NCBI GenBank assembly: GCA_022702545.1
Contig: JAHRBC010000002.1
Coordinates: forward strand, 8,494,001-8,558,000
DNA from: Phycomyces nitens
Taxonomy: Eukaryota > Mucoromycota > Mucoromycetes > Mucorales > Phycomycetaceae
Reading direction: 5' to 3'
DNA length: 64,000 nt
The position numbers were made by a program, and so were the translations under genes. The first letter of the stretch is position 1. Every line of letters begins with the position of its first letter. Below the pieces are notes generated by a model. It was given only the letters and a program-made list of their open reading frames with translations. It was not told where the DNA came from and searched no databases. Positions 22,672 through 33,470 of this stretch are shown in pieces.

Positions 22672-23035
22672 GCAAAGAATTTCAATGGTAAGATGTTTTT
22701 TTTTAATAAAAGAAATACGCTGATTGACAAATTATGATTAAAACTAATATGCATCGTTGGTCCATAATGCATTACAGGTGTGAAGTATATATCCAAAGTA
22801 GAAGTACAGGATTAGTTGATATAAAAACATGGACAAAAGACAAGGGCAGATACGCAAATTGAATTGGCTATACTGGCCAGGATGAACGTTTGTTGATGGA
22901 GGCGTCTTCTGGTGGTTTGGAAGAGGATCTTGATCATACTCTTGGTGATTCTTTGAAACTGTTGGAAAATCTTGCAGCAATGTTAAGCACATACCGTACC
23001 AAATACCTCAACAGCAATAAGATGATATTTTCAAG
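22672..23035 (+). pseudogene. Duplicated fragment of the 16369-18108 gene
   Basis: Corresponds to 17375-17730: end of exon 3, the intron, and exon 4 through CEVYIQSRSTGLVDI, LLMEASSGGLEED and LENLAAML. A TGA occurs where the source has GATGGA (YADGIG). It is cut off exactly at the TG of the 444-bp LTR-like repeat at 23036. It sits 13 bp after the stop of the family-3 gene. Confidence 0.8.
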
Positions 23036-23479
23036 TGATACGGTGTGCGTGGTGGTTGGTAGCTACCACCTTGAAAGTAAAGGCCAGACGAAGTAGAGCG
23101 GAGTGCGAAGAAGGAGAAGAGGAGGAATAGACGTGAAGGCAAAGGAGGGCATAAGTGAGGAAGTTTTGTGAAGAATAATAAAGATCTCTCTTTACCCCGT
23201 TAAAAACACTTTTGTTTCTATATTTTGACAACTGATTCCTATCCACATATGCCTAGTCATAAATATTATTTGACGCATCCCGACCCATTAATGAGTGCAG
23301 ATCTATTGTCTTGACAGATCTTGACAGTAGTTTATTATCCCTCGTTACCACGCCTCCAATTGGAATAATAACCATTGCTAGCTAGTAACCTGGCTATAAA
23401 CACTAGATAACTTGAGCATCCTTCCTCATAATAGTCCCGTAACTAGTTACTTTGCCCAACTCAAGTACCCTACGCGTCA
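23036..23479 (+). mobile_element. 444-bp LTR-like repeat, copy B
   Basis: Same termini and length as 18541-18984. It inserted in coding sequence of the duplicated family-2 exon (after TTTTCAAG). On the other side it abuts a truncated gag-like frame of another LTR element, so its right flank is not the original target; a rearrangement or nested deletion has removed the second target copy. Confidence 0.65.
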
Positions 23480-23752
23480 ATATGTCTGTCCCATTGCTTG
23501 TCCATTTATAGCCATTCTTGGGTCTACCATATATCCTGGAGTTGGCACTGCTGGCATCCACTGATTTCCTTGGGTCCAGCCACCTTGTTCCATGCCTGTG
23601 ACGGTGTAGGGTGGTTGTCTCATTCCACCATATCCTGGGAATAGTGGTTGGCCTCTGAGTTGTCCATTATCATGTGGCTGACCTGTCTGCCGGTTCCATC
23701 CCATGTACGGTTGGAAGGTACTGTTTTGGTACGTTGGATATTGGTTGTACAT
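23480..23752 (-). pseudogene. Truncated gag-like N-terminus of an LTR retrotransposon
   Basis: A 91-aa minus-strand frame starting MYNQYPTYQNSTFQPYMGW, rich in Gly, Pro, Gln and Tyr, lies about 100 bp downstream of a primer-binding site and LTR (23853-24395). This is where gag begins in LTR retrotransposons. The frame ends at the junction with the 444-bp repeat at 23479; capsid, nucleocapsid and pol are missing. Confidence 0.5.
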
Positions 23753-23852
23753 TTTTAATTGGTGTTATGTTTTTGTTTTTGTTTGCTTTTTGTTTTGTTC
23801 TGTTTTTGGATACTACGACTGTTGTGGTAGTTATTTCTTTGAGTAGTTTACT

Positions 23853-23870
23853 CGCCCAGCTTCTCCACCA
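23853..23870 (-). other. Primer-binding site of the 23871-24395 LTR element
   Basis: On the minus strand TGGTGGAGAAGCTGGGCG starts directly after the LTR end TATTACA. Its complement ends CTCCACCA, as a mature tRNA 3' end with CCA would, so this is a convincing minus-strand priming site. I cannot assign the tRNA. Confidence 0.65.
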
Positions 23871-24395
23871 TGTAATATAAGGATGGGATCAAGAAGTAAT
23901 AAATTCAATAGTGATGGAAGAGGAAGTTTCCGACTCAAGAACAGAGAATAGATAAGATGGGCTTGGGTAAGGGTAACTGTGGGGAACAACGTAGGTGCTG
24001 GTCGCAGCCGGTTGAGGTATGAAATGGGCGGTATGTGATAATATTCGCAGGTATCAGAGGGGAAGGCTTACGTTATGGTTACTCGGAACCAGTATAGTGC
24101 AATTACAAGAATACAGAATCTGAATAGCTCTATGTGTCTCAGTGTCAATCTAGGGTTCTCTCCAAGATACCCTCCAAAATAAACAACGAGAAAGAACTTG
24201 TTTTTATTTAGTTGGTCCGTGACCCTATTTCATATTCTAGTTCCCAAAGGAGGTACAATTTGCTATTGATTTTGGGCGAGCCCCACGTTGCTTCCTACGG
24301 ACAGACTGCTCAGTCCGAACCAGAAAAATAGTCTCACTATTCTACAGAGGGTTTTCAGGCACGTCTCCATTATGTGTTGGGATTGGTTCCTAACA
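23871..24395 (-). mobile_element. 5' LTR (525 bp) of a truncated LTR retrotransposon
   Basis: The minus strand runs TGTTAGGAACC ... ATATTACA, followed by a primer-binding site and a gag-like frame, which identifies this as a 5' LTR. A related LTR lies at 15834-16347. No matching 3' LTR is in the window. Confidence 0.75.
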
Positions 24396-24598
24396 GCCTT
24401 CGCACCACACTTTCGAAATGGATACTAGATAGAAGACCAAATACATAATAGCTATCTTTAGACTTTCCTTTCGTGTACACCCCCCCGCCACAATCACCAA
24501 TCATTATATTTAGATACATCTTTATCCCAGCTAGAAAACATATAAATACCAGTAGAGCTTGATCGTAGAAAGATAAAGCGAACAACCTCTTTAACAAA

Positions 24599-26690
24599 AT
24601 GCTTAACTCGCATATTAAAATCTCGGTACCAGAAAACAAAGACTATGACTTTTTCAGAGACAGAAGCCTGTCTGACTGGACGATTACTTGCTTCGAACAA
24701 TACCAATTAAGCAATGCACGTATTAAAGCAAGTACTGGTGTAATAATCAATCAGTACACGCAACGCCTCGGTGACATAAGCCGTGTTGTAAAAGACAAGG
24801 ATATCAAGAAATATATCGCAAGTTTGCTTGAAGACGTTGGTAGCAAGGTAAAAAAAAAAACAAAAAACTAAAGGTTCGATGGATTAAAGATATTAATCCC
24901 CCAAAAAAATAGTCGACCGAAAAGCAGCCAGGTCTCACTCTTAATAATTGTACCAATGTCAATTTTGCGTCAATTAACTATGGAATTCAAGGAACCAGTT
25001 CTAACCACCAAGACAAGAAAAGGAAAGCATTTGAAGAATCCCCTTCGCTTTTGGAACCATCGCCTTTGCGAACATTACTAGCCGATATTACACAGAATAC
25101 AGATTCCAATGAATCCTCATACAATGTCACAGATGACAAATTTGTAAATATCTGGCAATATATTTAAAATAAAGAACCATTAGAATTCTTATTGTATGTT
25201 TGTCAATAGGAAAGTGAAGGAGAAATAGAAATAATTGTGGAAGAAGATGTAAAGCTAAATCTTTGGGAGCTTTGGATAAAGGTCTTGGAGAATATGCAGG
25301 CACAAGACGACATTGACAAATACAGGTATTCACAAACTTTGTCCGGTATTTTTATTTAGTATATTGACACTCTGTTATAGCTTGGAGAGCTTGAATATTA
25401 TCCAACTTGGAAATAGAATCGGCTCTGAGTCAACAAGAAAATACTATCCCAAACATTTGATTGACAAGACTGAAGTTATTATTAAAGAAATCCCTGGCTA
25501 TTTTGTGGAAGACCGAGATTTTTACAATAAGATCTTTGATACGATAGTAAGCAATACTTTTTAGCCTATACAAAAAGGTTCTTTATATATAGATCTTTAA
25601 CATTATATAATTTGAATTATAGATACTTGGCGATGAACAGGCTTCAAATGAGCTAATGGCGCAAGTACACTTTTCAGTTTTCATATCAAATAAGCCTTTC
25701 ATGAAGTTCTTTCATGCTGTAGTCCAATCATTGTAAGCATTGGAGTCAATAATTGGAACTTATAATGTCCTTATAGCTTACATTTGCTATAGTGTTTCTG
25801 GACTTTTCATTGAAGACAGTGATGTTTACAAGCTTGAAACAAGTTTTAACTATCGGATTATATGGCCGATAATAGATCATTTGTCAAGAACAATCGAGGC
25901 AACAAGATTTCAACCCGGAGAAGTTCGATTGCAGGCCATCTGTAACGAATTGAAATTTCTACACAAAAACACTTCCTATTATAATGCTGACGGTATTATC
26001 ACCAACAACAAACACAAGATAGAAATCGCCATTGTCGAGACTACCGGTCCTTTACATCTCTCAAACAATCAAAAAGAGACGCAAGATTATATCAAGGCTG
26101 GGTATGGGTTGGTTTCAATGCTTCATTGCATTGGCCAAAAGTTTCCCTACGGAGACTTTGACAAGTTTAAAGAGATCGGCGTGTTTTTTGTTCAAGCAAC
26201 ACGTATGTGTCTTTAAATTTCATAATCTTGCATATTTAACCAATTTTTAATACTCAACCTACAGCTACCAAGCTAAGAGTTTGGCGATTATCAATGCCAC
26301 ACAGCAAACTATACATAAAAAATTGTATTGGCTCAGTCGAAATCCCAACAACAGCAAGAACCAGTGAGGAAAACTTGAGAAAACTAGTCAATTTGCTCTG
26401 GTTCATGAAGGTATGTTATTCATTTTGCTATAGGACGCTTTGATATCATGTTTATACCAAATTACTTTTATTAGAAAATGATTGTGGAAACATACGAAGC
26501 AATCGACGCTTTAGAAGTTTCCCATATCAGCAACATGAAGATAAAGAGTAGAAAAGAATTAGGTTATGAAGGCATCAGCGAAATTCAAAATAATTTCCAA
26601 AAAAATGCAATTGTAAAGCTTCCTAATGTCTATATCCAAAAGACGGGCAGACTTAACATGAATAGCTCACCTGTTTACCCTTACGATTAA
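24599..26690 (+). CDS. ADGI...ETTG nuclease-like protein (family 2), intact 547 aa
   Basis: Eight exons (24599-24847, 24913-25143, 25210-25325, 25381-25546, 25623-25732, 25793-26202, 26265-26410, 26475-26690) total 548 codons with all phases consistent. The first 160 residues are charged with an acidic stretch (ESEGEIEIIVEED). The C-terminal domain contains RIIWPIIDHL, YYNADGIIT, IAIVETTG, DYIKAGYGLVSML, GVFFVQ and EIPTT, matching the order in the gene at 16369-18108 although overall identity is low. The D...ETTG pair suggests a PD-(D/E)XK-related fold that lacks the canonical lysine, so it may be a degenerate nuclease or binding domain. There is no zinc finger. The function is unknown; the intact frame over eight exons argues for selection or recent birth. 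Confidence 0.7.
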
Positions 26691-26699
26691 TCTTCGCTT

Positions 26700-27060
26700 T
26701 TTATAAATAAAATAACCAATGTAGCCTTTATTTTCTGAATAAATAAGACAATCGCTGTAGTAAACATTATTACCAACGTCACCACAATGTGAGTTTATAT
26801 ATAGTAAAAATCTAACAGTTACAAATGCAACTAGTATACATGCCATTTTATCCAAGATTCCGAGAGTTTTTACCTGTAAATGAATAACCCAAATGAAACA
26901 AATGGCCACAAAAGATTTTCACTATGAAAAATCAATAATCCACAGCGCAAAATTACCTAATATTATCACAGGTGAGAAAAGACGCAAGTAAAGGGAAATA
27001 ATAGATAACTTACATCAATATACATGATAGTTAATGCTCCATCTCTTTCCAATGAATCTT
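26700..27060. other. Intergenic, nothing recognised
   Basis: AT-rich spacer after the 26690 stop. Short frames only, no repeat match found elsewhere in the window. Confidence 0.5.
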
Positions 27061-27068
27061 GAAAAGTA

Positions 27069-27430
27069 GACAGTATTAATCAACCGGCCCCTGATCAGAT
27101 AAACTGAAGAGATATTGTCGGGTCAGAAAAGACCCCTAGCCGCGAAGATTAAGCAGACACGGGAGTTTCTATCTTTCCAAGTTTCTCGATAGGCTTGCCG
27201 CTTTGTCGAGGAGCAAACAATGCTCGCCCTAGTCATTGTTCTACTAATCATTCATTGGATGACAGTATTAATCAACCGGCCCCTGATCAGATAAACTGAA
27301 GAGATATTGTCGGGTCAGAAAAGACCCCTAGCCGCGAAGATTAAGCAGACACGGGAGTTTCTATCTTTCCAAGTTTCTCGATAGGCTTGCCGCTTTGTCG
27401 AGGAGCAAATAATGCTCGCCCTAGTCATTG
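27069..27430. repeat. Two 170-bp direct repeats separated by 22 bp
   Basis: 27069-27238 and 27261-27430 are identical except for one base (CAAACAATG versus CAAATAATG). The unit is more GC-rich than its surroundings and contains short hairpins (GGGTC-N6-GACCC, and CTCGA...TCGAG). The ends are GACAG...CATTG, so it lacks TG...CA. It could be a tandem 192-bp duplication, a miniature terminal-repeat retroelement, or a structured-RNA repeat. The following 27431-28128 holds no supported gene. Confidence 0.85.
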
Positions 27431-28128
27431 GTCATAAAATATGAGAAAGATGTGTAAAATGGTCCTCAGGAATTAGAATACGCGTTATATATTAACAGTA
27501 GTCACATTTTTTCAATATTCATTAGTTTTGTTTCAATTTCAATTAAAATGGCTATTCTTAACAACTATGCCATGTTACACCTTTTCCCTTTTCTTTTTTT
27601 CAACCAAATTATCTATATCTCTAATTATCTGTGTAATATTGGGATGATTGGCGGATCTTTTACTACGGTGAGATGTGAACGAGGGGTCTTCGAGGTAGAA
27701 GAGAAGTTACACGCACGGATTTGAGAGGGGAGTGGGGATGAGGCAAAAGGTGATAGTTGTTGGGAAAATGCAGAAAGTTGTAAACAAAGAGGTTCTCTAA
27801 ACGACACAGACAATACTAGATGACCAGAGCGACCTATGTCCTCTGCGACAAATATAGACTTAACGGGAAAAGAATCTGTTTTATTCAAAATGGTTGATAC
27901 TGGAAAAGTCTTCTTTGTACTCTAGGTACCTCTTCCTCACACCAGACCGAACTGTCTGCTGCTCCGACTCGGACAACATCATAGTGCCCATTTTATTTCT
28001 TACCTAAATAAATGGTAACAGCAGAAAATTTAAACCAGTGATATTGGAATATAGAACGCCTACACAGTCATAAACTTTAAGTCCACGACTTTTTTTTTGA
28101 ATTTTGTTATCTTGGCAACGGTCCTGTT

Positions 28129-29692
28129 ATGTCAAGGGTAAAACGACCGCATATTGTTTTGCGTTGCTTCGAGTGCCAAAATAGCTTTAGTAGAAAAGAC
28201 AATCTAAGACGTCACTTGAAAGAGCACGGCTTTGAAATCAGCGCTTCTCGCGGTGGACGACCAAGAATTTCCACTTGTAATTTCTCGAATGTGGACATTG
28301 TGTATTATGGCTGCCCTGGTTGCTCGTCTTACTTTGAAAAGCTGAATCAAGTGGCCGAACACATCAATGTCCACCTCATTAAGTGCGATCAAACAGTAAC
28401 AAAATCATCAAACAAGCAAGTGGCAACACCTGAATATGTTCCCATCAAGGAACATTTCGAAGCAGGCGCGTTAGAAAATGACGCAACAACATCGTCACGT
28501 ATGTCATATAAGTTCAGAATGAACCTTTGCCGTCCAACCGCACATGACCGATATATTGTTGAAGGCTTTGATGTTTCCGAAGGATTCTATCAATTCCAAC
28601 TATTGGTGCAAAATATGGTCAATATTCCCAAAATCTTACAAATGGAATCCCATGTATACCATGTATTATCATTATCATCCATCTTCTTGGTGATACCCGG
28701 TCACTTCCACAACGACATCAAGAAGTGTATCCCGAATGACAAATTGATGAAGATAGTGAACGATCTCAATACCCGATTTAGCATTGGTCAGCTCAGAGTG
28801 AAAAATGATGTGATCTGCCGACTATTGGATATCGTCAATGTACGTGCAAAAGAATGGTATTTCGTAAAATGATTGCACAAACAAAAATGTGCTCTTTCTC
28901 TAGGATCTTCGCACCTACAAGGTAGACCGTGACGAGGCAGTAATCCAACTCATGTTGCTTCGCAAGCAGGTCAGCAAAGAGGAATACCGGATCATCAAAT
29001 CCTTTGCATCATTAATTCGATCACTCCCAACCGAAAGTATCTCTAATACAATTCTGGAGCAAGAATTAATCAATCGATTCATAGCACCAGCGTTGAACCC
29101 ATTGTTCGATGATCCAGAACACGGGAATTTGTTCCGGTGGATTGCTGCAATGAATGAAGAGGCCAGAAAATCTAACACGATTATTGTTAACAATGAGCGG
29201 CCCGATGCATGCATCAGCGTATTGGATGGTTCGAGCTGGGGCGTCACACGTGGATTCAGTGAAGCAAAGTGTCACAGCTAGGCAGAAAACAAATACCTGC
29301 TTGCCAGGGATCTTGTTCGTCTGGGGATTTTTGCTAAGAATTCTATTGATGTGAACAATATGAAGGGTGTACTTGCTATGAAAGTGGTTGGGCGCCGTGT
29401 TTTCTTCTACATTGTCGTTCTTATGTATGACGGCATGTATATCATGTATGAAATTGGACAGCTGCTTATCCCTGGTAGAATCTTTGATCTTTCATTATAC
29501 GTCGGGCAAGTTGATACCATCTTGAATATTATTTCAGTGTACGATAGTATGTGCACTGCTTATAACGACGATGATATCCTAATAACATTACAGACCAGAA
29601 AGCGTCAAACTATATCATTCAATGATCATGATCATGTTGTCAGTCAGAGCAGAAATCGAAAACGGCCCTCGATCACCACCCGTCCCCTTTAA
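28129..29692 (+). pseudogene. C2H2 zinc-finger / RPDA...EAK nuclease-like gene (family 1), one nonsense codon
   Basis: Two exons (28129-28839 and 28904-29692) give 500 codons in one frame, interrupted only by TAG at 29279-29281. The N-terminus has two C2H2-like fingers (CFECQNSFSRKDNLRRHLKEH and CPGC...VAEHINVH). The middle carries RYIVEGFDVSEGFYQFQ and a helical block also found at 34009 and 56400. The C-terminal domain has NERPDACIS, then GFSEAKCHS directly before the TAG, then DLVRLGIFAKNSID, GMYIMYEIG and a basic tail. RPD...E-x-K fits a PD-(D/E)XK nuclease core (inference). The stop removes everything after the putative active site. Same family as 55257-56911, 33471-35002 and 18225-18435. 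Confidence 0.75.
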
Positions 29693-29827
29693 TGATTCTT
29701 TTTTTTTTGTTCACAAAAATAAACTTGATTCTTTACTATATTGCAAATCGAACTCAAATGGATCAGAGTTGCCAATACGTTCTTGAGGACGATAAGATAT
29801 CAATTCTGCAAAACATAACTTGATTTT

Positions 29828-29999
29828 GAGGATGTCCTCAAGAACGTCCAATCAAAGTCCAATCAAAAACGTCCAATCAAAAACGTCCAATCAAAAACGT
29901 CCTCATAAACGTCCTCAAAAACATCCTTAAAAACATCCTCAAAAACGTCCTCAAAAACGTCCTCAAAAACGTCCAATCAAAAATGTCCTCAAAAATGTT
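29828..29999. repeat. Tandem 12-bp-type repeats (AACGTCCTCAAA / AACGTCCAATCA)
   Basis: About a dozen short units alternate between AAACGTCC-TCAA and AAACGTCC-AATC types just downstream of the family-1 gene. This is simple-sequence expansion with no visible coding role. 30000-30500 is otherwise without a supported gene. Confidence 0.7.
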
Positions 30000-30559
30000 G
30001 GTTGCGTGGGTTATGCGTCTGTTTTTTTTTGTTTCGTGTTTGTAGCTTACCTTATTCTTCTGTCTTAATTGTTTGGCTTTTAATAAAGTCAATATCGGCC
30101 ATTACATGAGCATTTTGTTTCGAGATTTATCCCAAGGCTCGGAATAACGCAAAACGAAACTATTAACATAACGTTTCTTCACACTTTTTCAGGCTTCTGT
30201 GATTCTTATTTTATTATTTATTTCAATATTTTCAATTATTCTTTTCGCTCTCACGGATGGCCTATATGCCTACAGGCGCCAGGATCTGACACACCCACCA
30301 ATAAAAAAAATACCTTTACCTGTCTACCCCTACTATATTCTATTATCGTACTATAGCTCTCTCTCCTCAGTTCATCCCCAATCCCACTCTTATCCCGTAT
30401 GTATAACTTCCTTTTCTCGTAAAAGACCTCCAGTTCATACCGCACTGTATACCAACAACCCTCAATGTGCCCAATATTAGATAACCAAATTATCTATTTT
30501 GAAATATGATTTCTAAAATTCAAATTTGCAGGGCTCTGTATGTAAAGCTATTATTTTAT

Positions 30560-31352
30560 ATACCTTCCAAATGACAAGCCGAATAACGCTCTTCCCCCAG
30601 TGATAGTGGAAATCCAGCAAAGAGTGACCCAGGAGTTCGTTTTGCGTACCATACGATACTGCATCGATATCCTTGAAGAAAACCAAGGTCCCCCTCCCCC
30701 CCCCAATTCTCGTGATATTCAATGTCGATAGTATCACTGTCATCAGATTCTTTTTTTTTTAAAAAAAAAAAGAACATTTGGGATGGAAAACGGATTATAT
30801 TATATGCAACACTGTCATCCTTGAGCACGATTTGTCCATCTGTACAATGCCGATTCCATTGCCACCTACATGAACAGCACGCCATTGCAACCCATTGTTG
30901 CATTGGCATACTTTTTCACCCAGCAACAACGGCACTTACTTGCACTGGACCTAGTTGATGATCCCACAATCGTCACCATTTATCAACGAGCCCATGCAAT
31001 CTTTTCAAAGCACCTTGCGGTAGTAACCGTTCAACAGGAGTCATGGAACCATTTTTTCCAGCCAATTGTATTGCAGTTTGACAAGATCGCAAAGACAACA
31101 AGAGATGATTTACCAACTTCAATAAAACGCGCAATCAAGTATGCTGAAGATGGCGTTTCATTTTCCAACAAGAATATTTGGCTTTGCAACCAAGATGACA
31201 CCGGAAACTCCGACGTTACACCAATCGAACTCGAGAGAGGCGCAAAGAGTGATGATCTGTTGTTTGTTAAAGAGAGATTGTGTATTCTTTGTAACACAAT
31301 GGTTGTTGCCTCCTCCTCTCCAACTCCTTCTGATGTGGTATTGGCTCTCTGA
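30560..31352 (+). pseudogene. VEIQ-type nuclease-like protein (family 5), decayed
   Basis: A frame around 30575-30690 reads LPPVIVEIQQRVTQEFVLR followed by YCIDILEENQ. It then breaks at a C9 run and a T10/A11 homopolymer junction. A 160-aa frame (30870-31352) follows with LQPIVALAYFFTQQQ and LVDDPTIVTIYQRA. VEIQ (E-x-Q) in a hydrophobic strand is a known variant of the PD-(D/E)XK active site in several nuclease families; the upstream Asp is not visible here. From memory this order occurs in other Mucorales proteins, but I cannot verify that. Not functional as it stands. Confidence 0.45.
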
Positions 31353-31482
31353 ACCGCGCTTTTTTTAATAGTAAAAAAATTTATACCCTTAATCTCCACA
31401 TCTTTTCAAGCCGCGCATCGTGGATACCTCGGTGACAGTATCTCGTTCATCATGCTGTCTGTGTTGCACCCCTTGCCTCCAC

Positions 31483-32262
31483 TATAGCAAGCAAGGGTTA
31501 TTCCAAGAATTTGTATTGCAAGTCAAACTCATTCTTCTCTAAGCCTTTACCTTTTAAGTATTCTCTTCAACAGCGTTTTGTCTTTTTCTGATAGTCCAAT
31601 ATATACACTTGGCTCTGGAATCTCAAGTGTCTCTATCTCTCTCTTGTTAAATATCTTTTTTAATACTACATATGTGTCAGGTTGAAACATGTTTATGATA
31701 CTAGAAAGAGACAACCTAACAGGAAATACAATTGATCAGATCAATATCTTAATGCCCTTAATCATACTTGAGCATCATCTCTTCTTGTGCGCCTAAATCC
31801 TTCTTCAGCAACTTGCATGCATGGCCAAACAATTTCTCTTGGATACAGGACTTTTTGTTCATAACATTAGCTAGAAAAGCGCTTTCCTCATCTTCAAACA
31901 CCTCATTCTTAAACTGAGATATATACACAACTATCAGTTAGCACAGTAGAATAGTAGAGTACTCTAAAAAATTATACTACCTTTTTATAGTACAACATGT
32001 ATAACCGGTCAACAACTGGCTTGATTTCCTCCTCCTTTTCTTCTTCTTCTTCATTGCCGTCAATATCTTCACTCTCGGTCTTCTCTCTGTGAATGCCTTG
32101 TGCATCAAATCCAACACTTTTACCGCTGCATTCTACACCAAGGCTCTCTAAAGGTCTTGATGATCTTGCTGAGGCATATTCCATGTTCTTATTAATCAGC
32201 TTTTGTCTTTCTGTTCTGCTTATTTGTCTCGTTTTCTCTATAGCACAACAGACAGAATATTA
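31483..32262 (-). pseudogene. Inverted partial copy of the family-3 gene
   Basis: 31483-31998 is almost the exact reverse complement of 21040-21563 (exons 1-3 with introns, including LYMLYYKK, GHACKLLKKDLD and EPSVYIGLSEKDK). Upstream it carries 60-70 additional codons (ISRTERQKLINKNMEYA ... EEEEKEEEIKPVVDR) missing from the other copy. The right end is cut at the exon-4 acceptor, and there is no continuation to the NEWKK domain. Upstream 32263-32760 has short frames (FKIWLPTLAKKADNDI; LHRIWVSIFNDAVRE) that may be 5' exons but I cannot join them. Confidence 0.7.
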
Positions 32263-33049
32263 GGCAACACCATAACTAGAGAGGTTGATTATTTAGGCTT
32301 TACCAGGGTCAGTAATTCTTCATACAGCATGTCCCACTTTGATGGTATGAACTTTTGACTTTTGCCATTTATCAAAAAAAAAAGTCATCAGACCTTAATT
32401 TCAAACTGTCAGTTAATCAGGAGAATGTCATACTTTGGCACGACGTCTGTTCTTGTTTCTCTGACAGCATCATTGAATATTGAAACCCATATTCTATGAA
32501 GCTCTCGACTACTTGAAGCTGGTGTTTCTAAAGACCACTCAGCAATCCGTGCTTCGTATTTGTTGATGAACGCAGGAAACAATGGTTTTTTGACATTTTT
32601 CACGATTGTGTATAATTCTATAAACAAGTTTTAATATAGCAACTGGCATCTTAATATCATTATCTGCCTTCTTTGCCAGAGTAGGCAACCATATTTTAAA
32701 GTTAAAACTTGAAAGAAACAAGTACGGAATTAGTTTCTATAGATCAAGTATTTATACTACAGCGATATTTGGTGACACCAATCCAGTTGGTAGAGAGACT
32801 ATGGTCCAGACAATTGATTATGCCTTTTCTGATGTCCGGGTTGTAGATCTTTGAGACGATATTAGAGAGTTTTGTTATAATCCATACCTCCTATACCTTT
32901 TCTCATATAACCAGTGTATCGATTTCCTACTATATCTAGCTCCACTAGATTCTCTTACTTTTATATGTGCATCAATATCTCTCCAATATACCTCTCCTCC
33001 ATAGGAAGTAAGACCTGTTTTTGGGCAATTCACTAAATCTTGTCTCATA

Positions 33050-33180
33050 CAAAAAATATAGGGGACATAGTTACACACCAAATGTCTAGGGCGCAAGACG
33101 GACAAACGCCAAGTAGCCACATTCATGCTTTTTTTCCTGCACAGTGAAAATAATCCTTGTAACATCCTGTATTTAATAGG
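33050..33180. repeat. Dispersed repeat shared with 46385-46505
   Basis: GGGGACATAGTTACACAC, GGACA-A-CGCCAAGTAG, GCTTTTTT and TTGTAACA-CCTGTA blocks recur in the same order at 46385-46505, with about 75-80 percent identity by eye. Probably the terminal region of a DNA transposon; the rest of the element is not identified. The adjoining 32760-33050 contains no supported gene. Confidence 0.5.
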
Positions 33181-33470
33181 TTTCACTGATTAAAGATCAT
33201 CATAAGGTCCTCACTGGAGGTGCGCATAGCTTGGCTGCGGAGAAGGGGCTCGGCTGATAAATATGTCGCAAAGAGCGCCTAAAGTGATTTATTTGAGGTG
33301 ATAAAATATTTGATTTTCCTATTATTATTATTTTGTATTTATTGGTCGGCTTCAGTAACTAGTACTGAGCAGTTGGCTTTTTATGCCAATTGATTTTCCT
33401 AGTGTGTGTGGCCCCTCAAACATAAAAGGGGCGAAATGATCTTTTTGTAAATCTTGTTTTCTTTTCAACA

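Noticed and set aside
27069..27430. Hammerhead ribozyme in the 170-bp repeats
   Set aside because: The CTGATCAG and GAAGAG segments do not match the conserved CTGATGA and GAAA core.
27640..27990. Possible LTR (CTAGGTACCTCTTCC, CAGACCGAACTG region)
   Set aside because: No second copy in the window, no TG...CA borders or target duplication could be fixed.
32875..33186. 103-aa minus-strand frame (YGGEVYWRDIDAHIKVRES)
   Set aside because: No recognised domain; it overlaps the dispersed repeat at 33050-33180 and could be a decayed transposon end.
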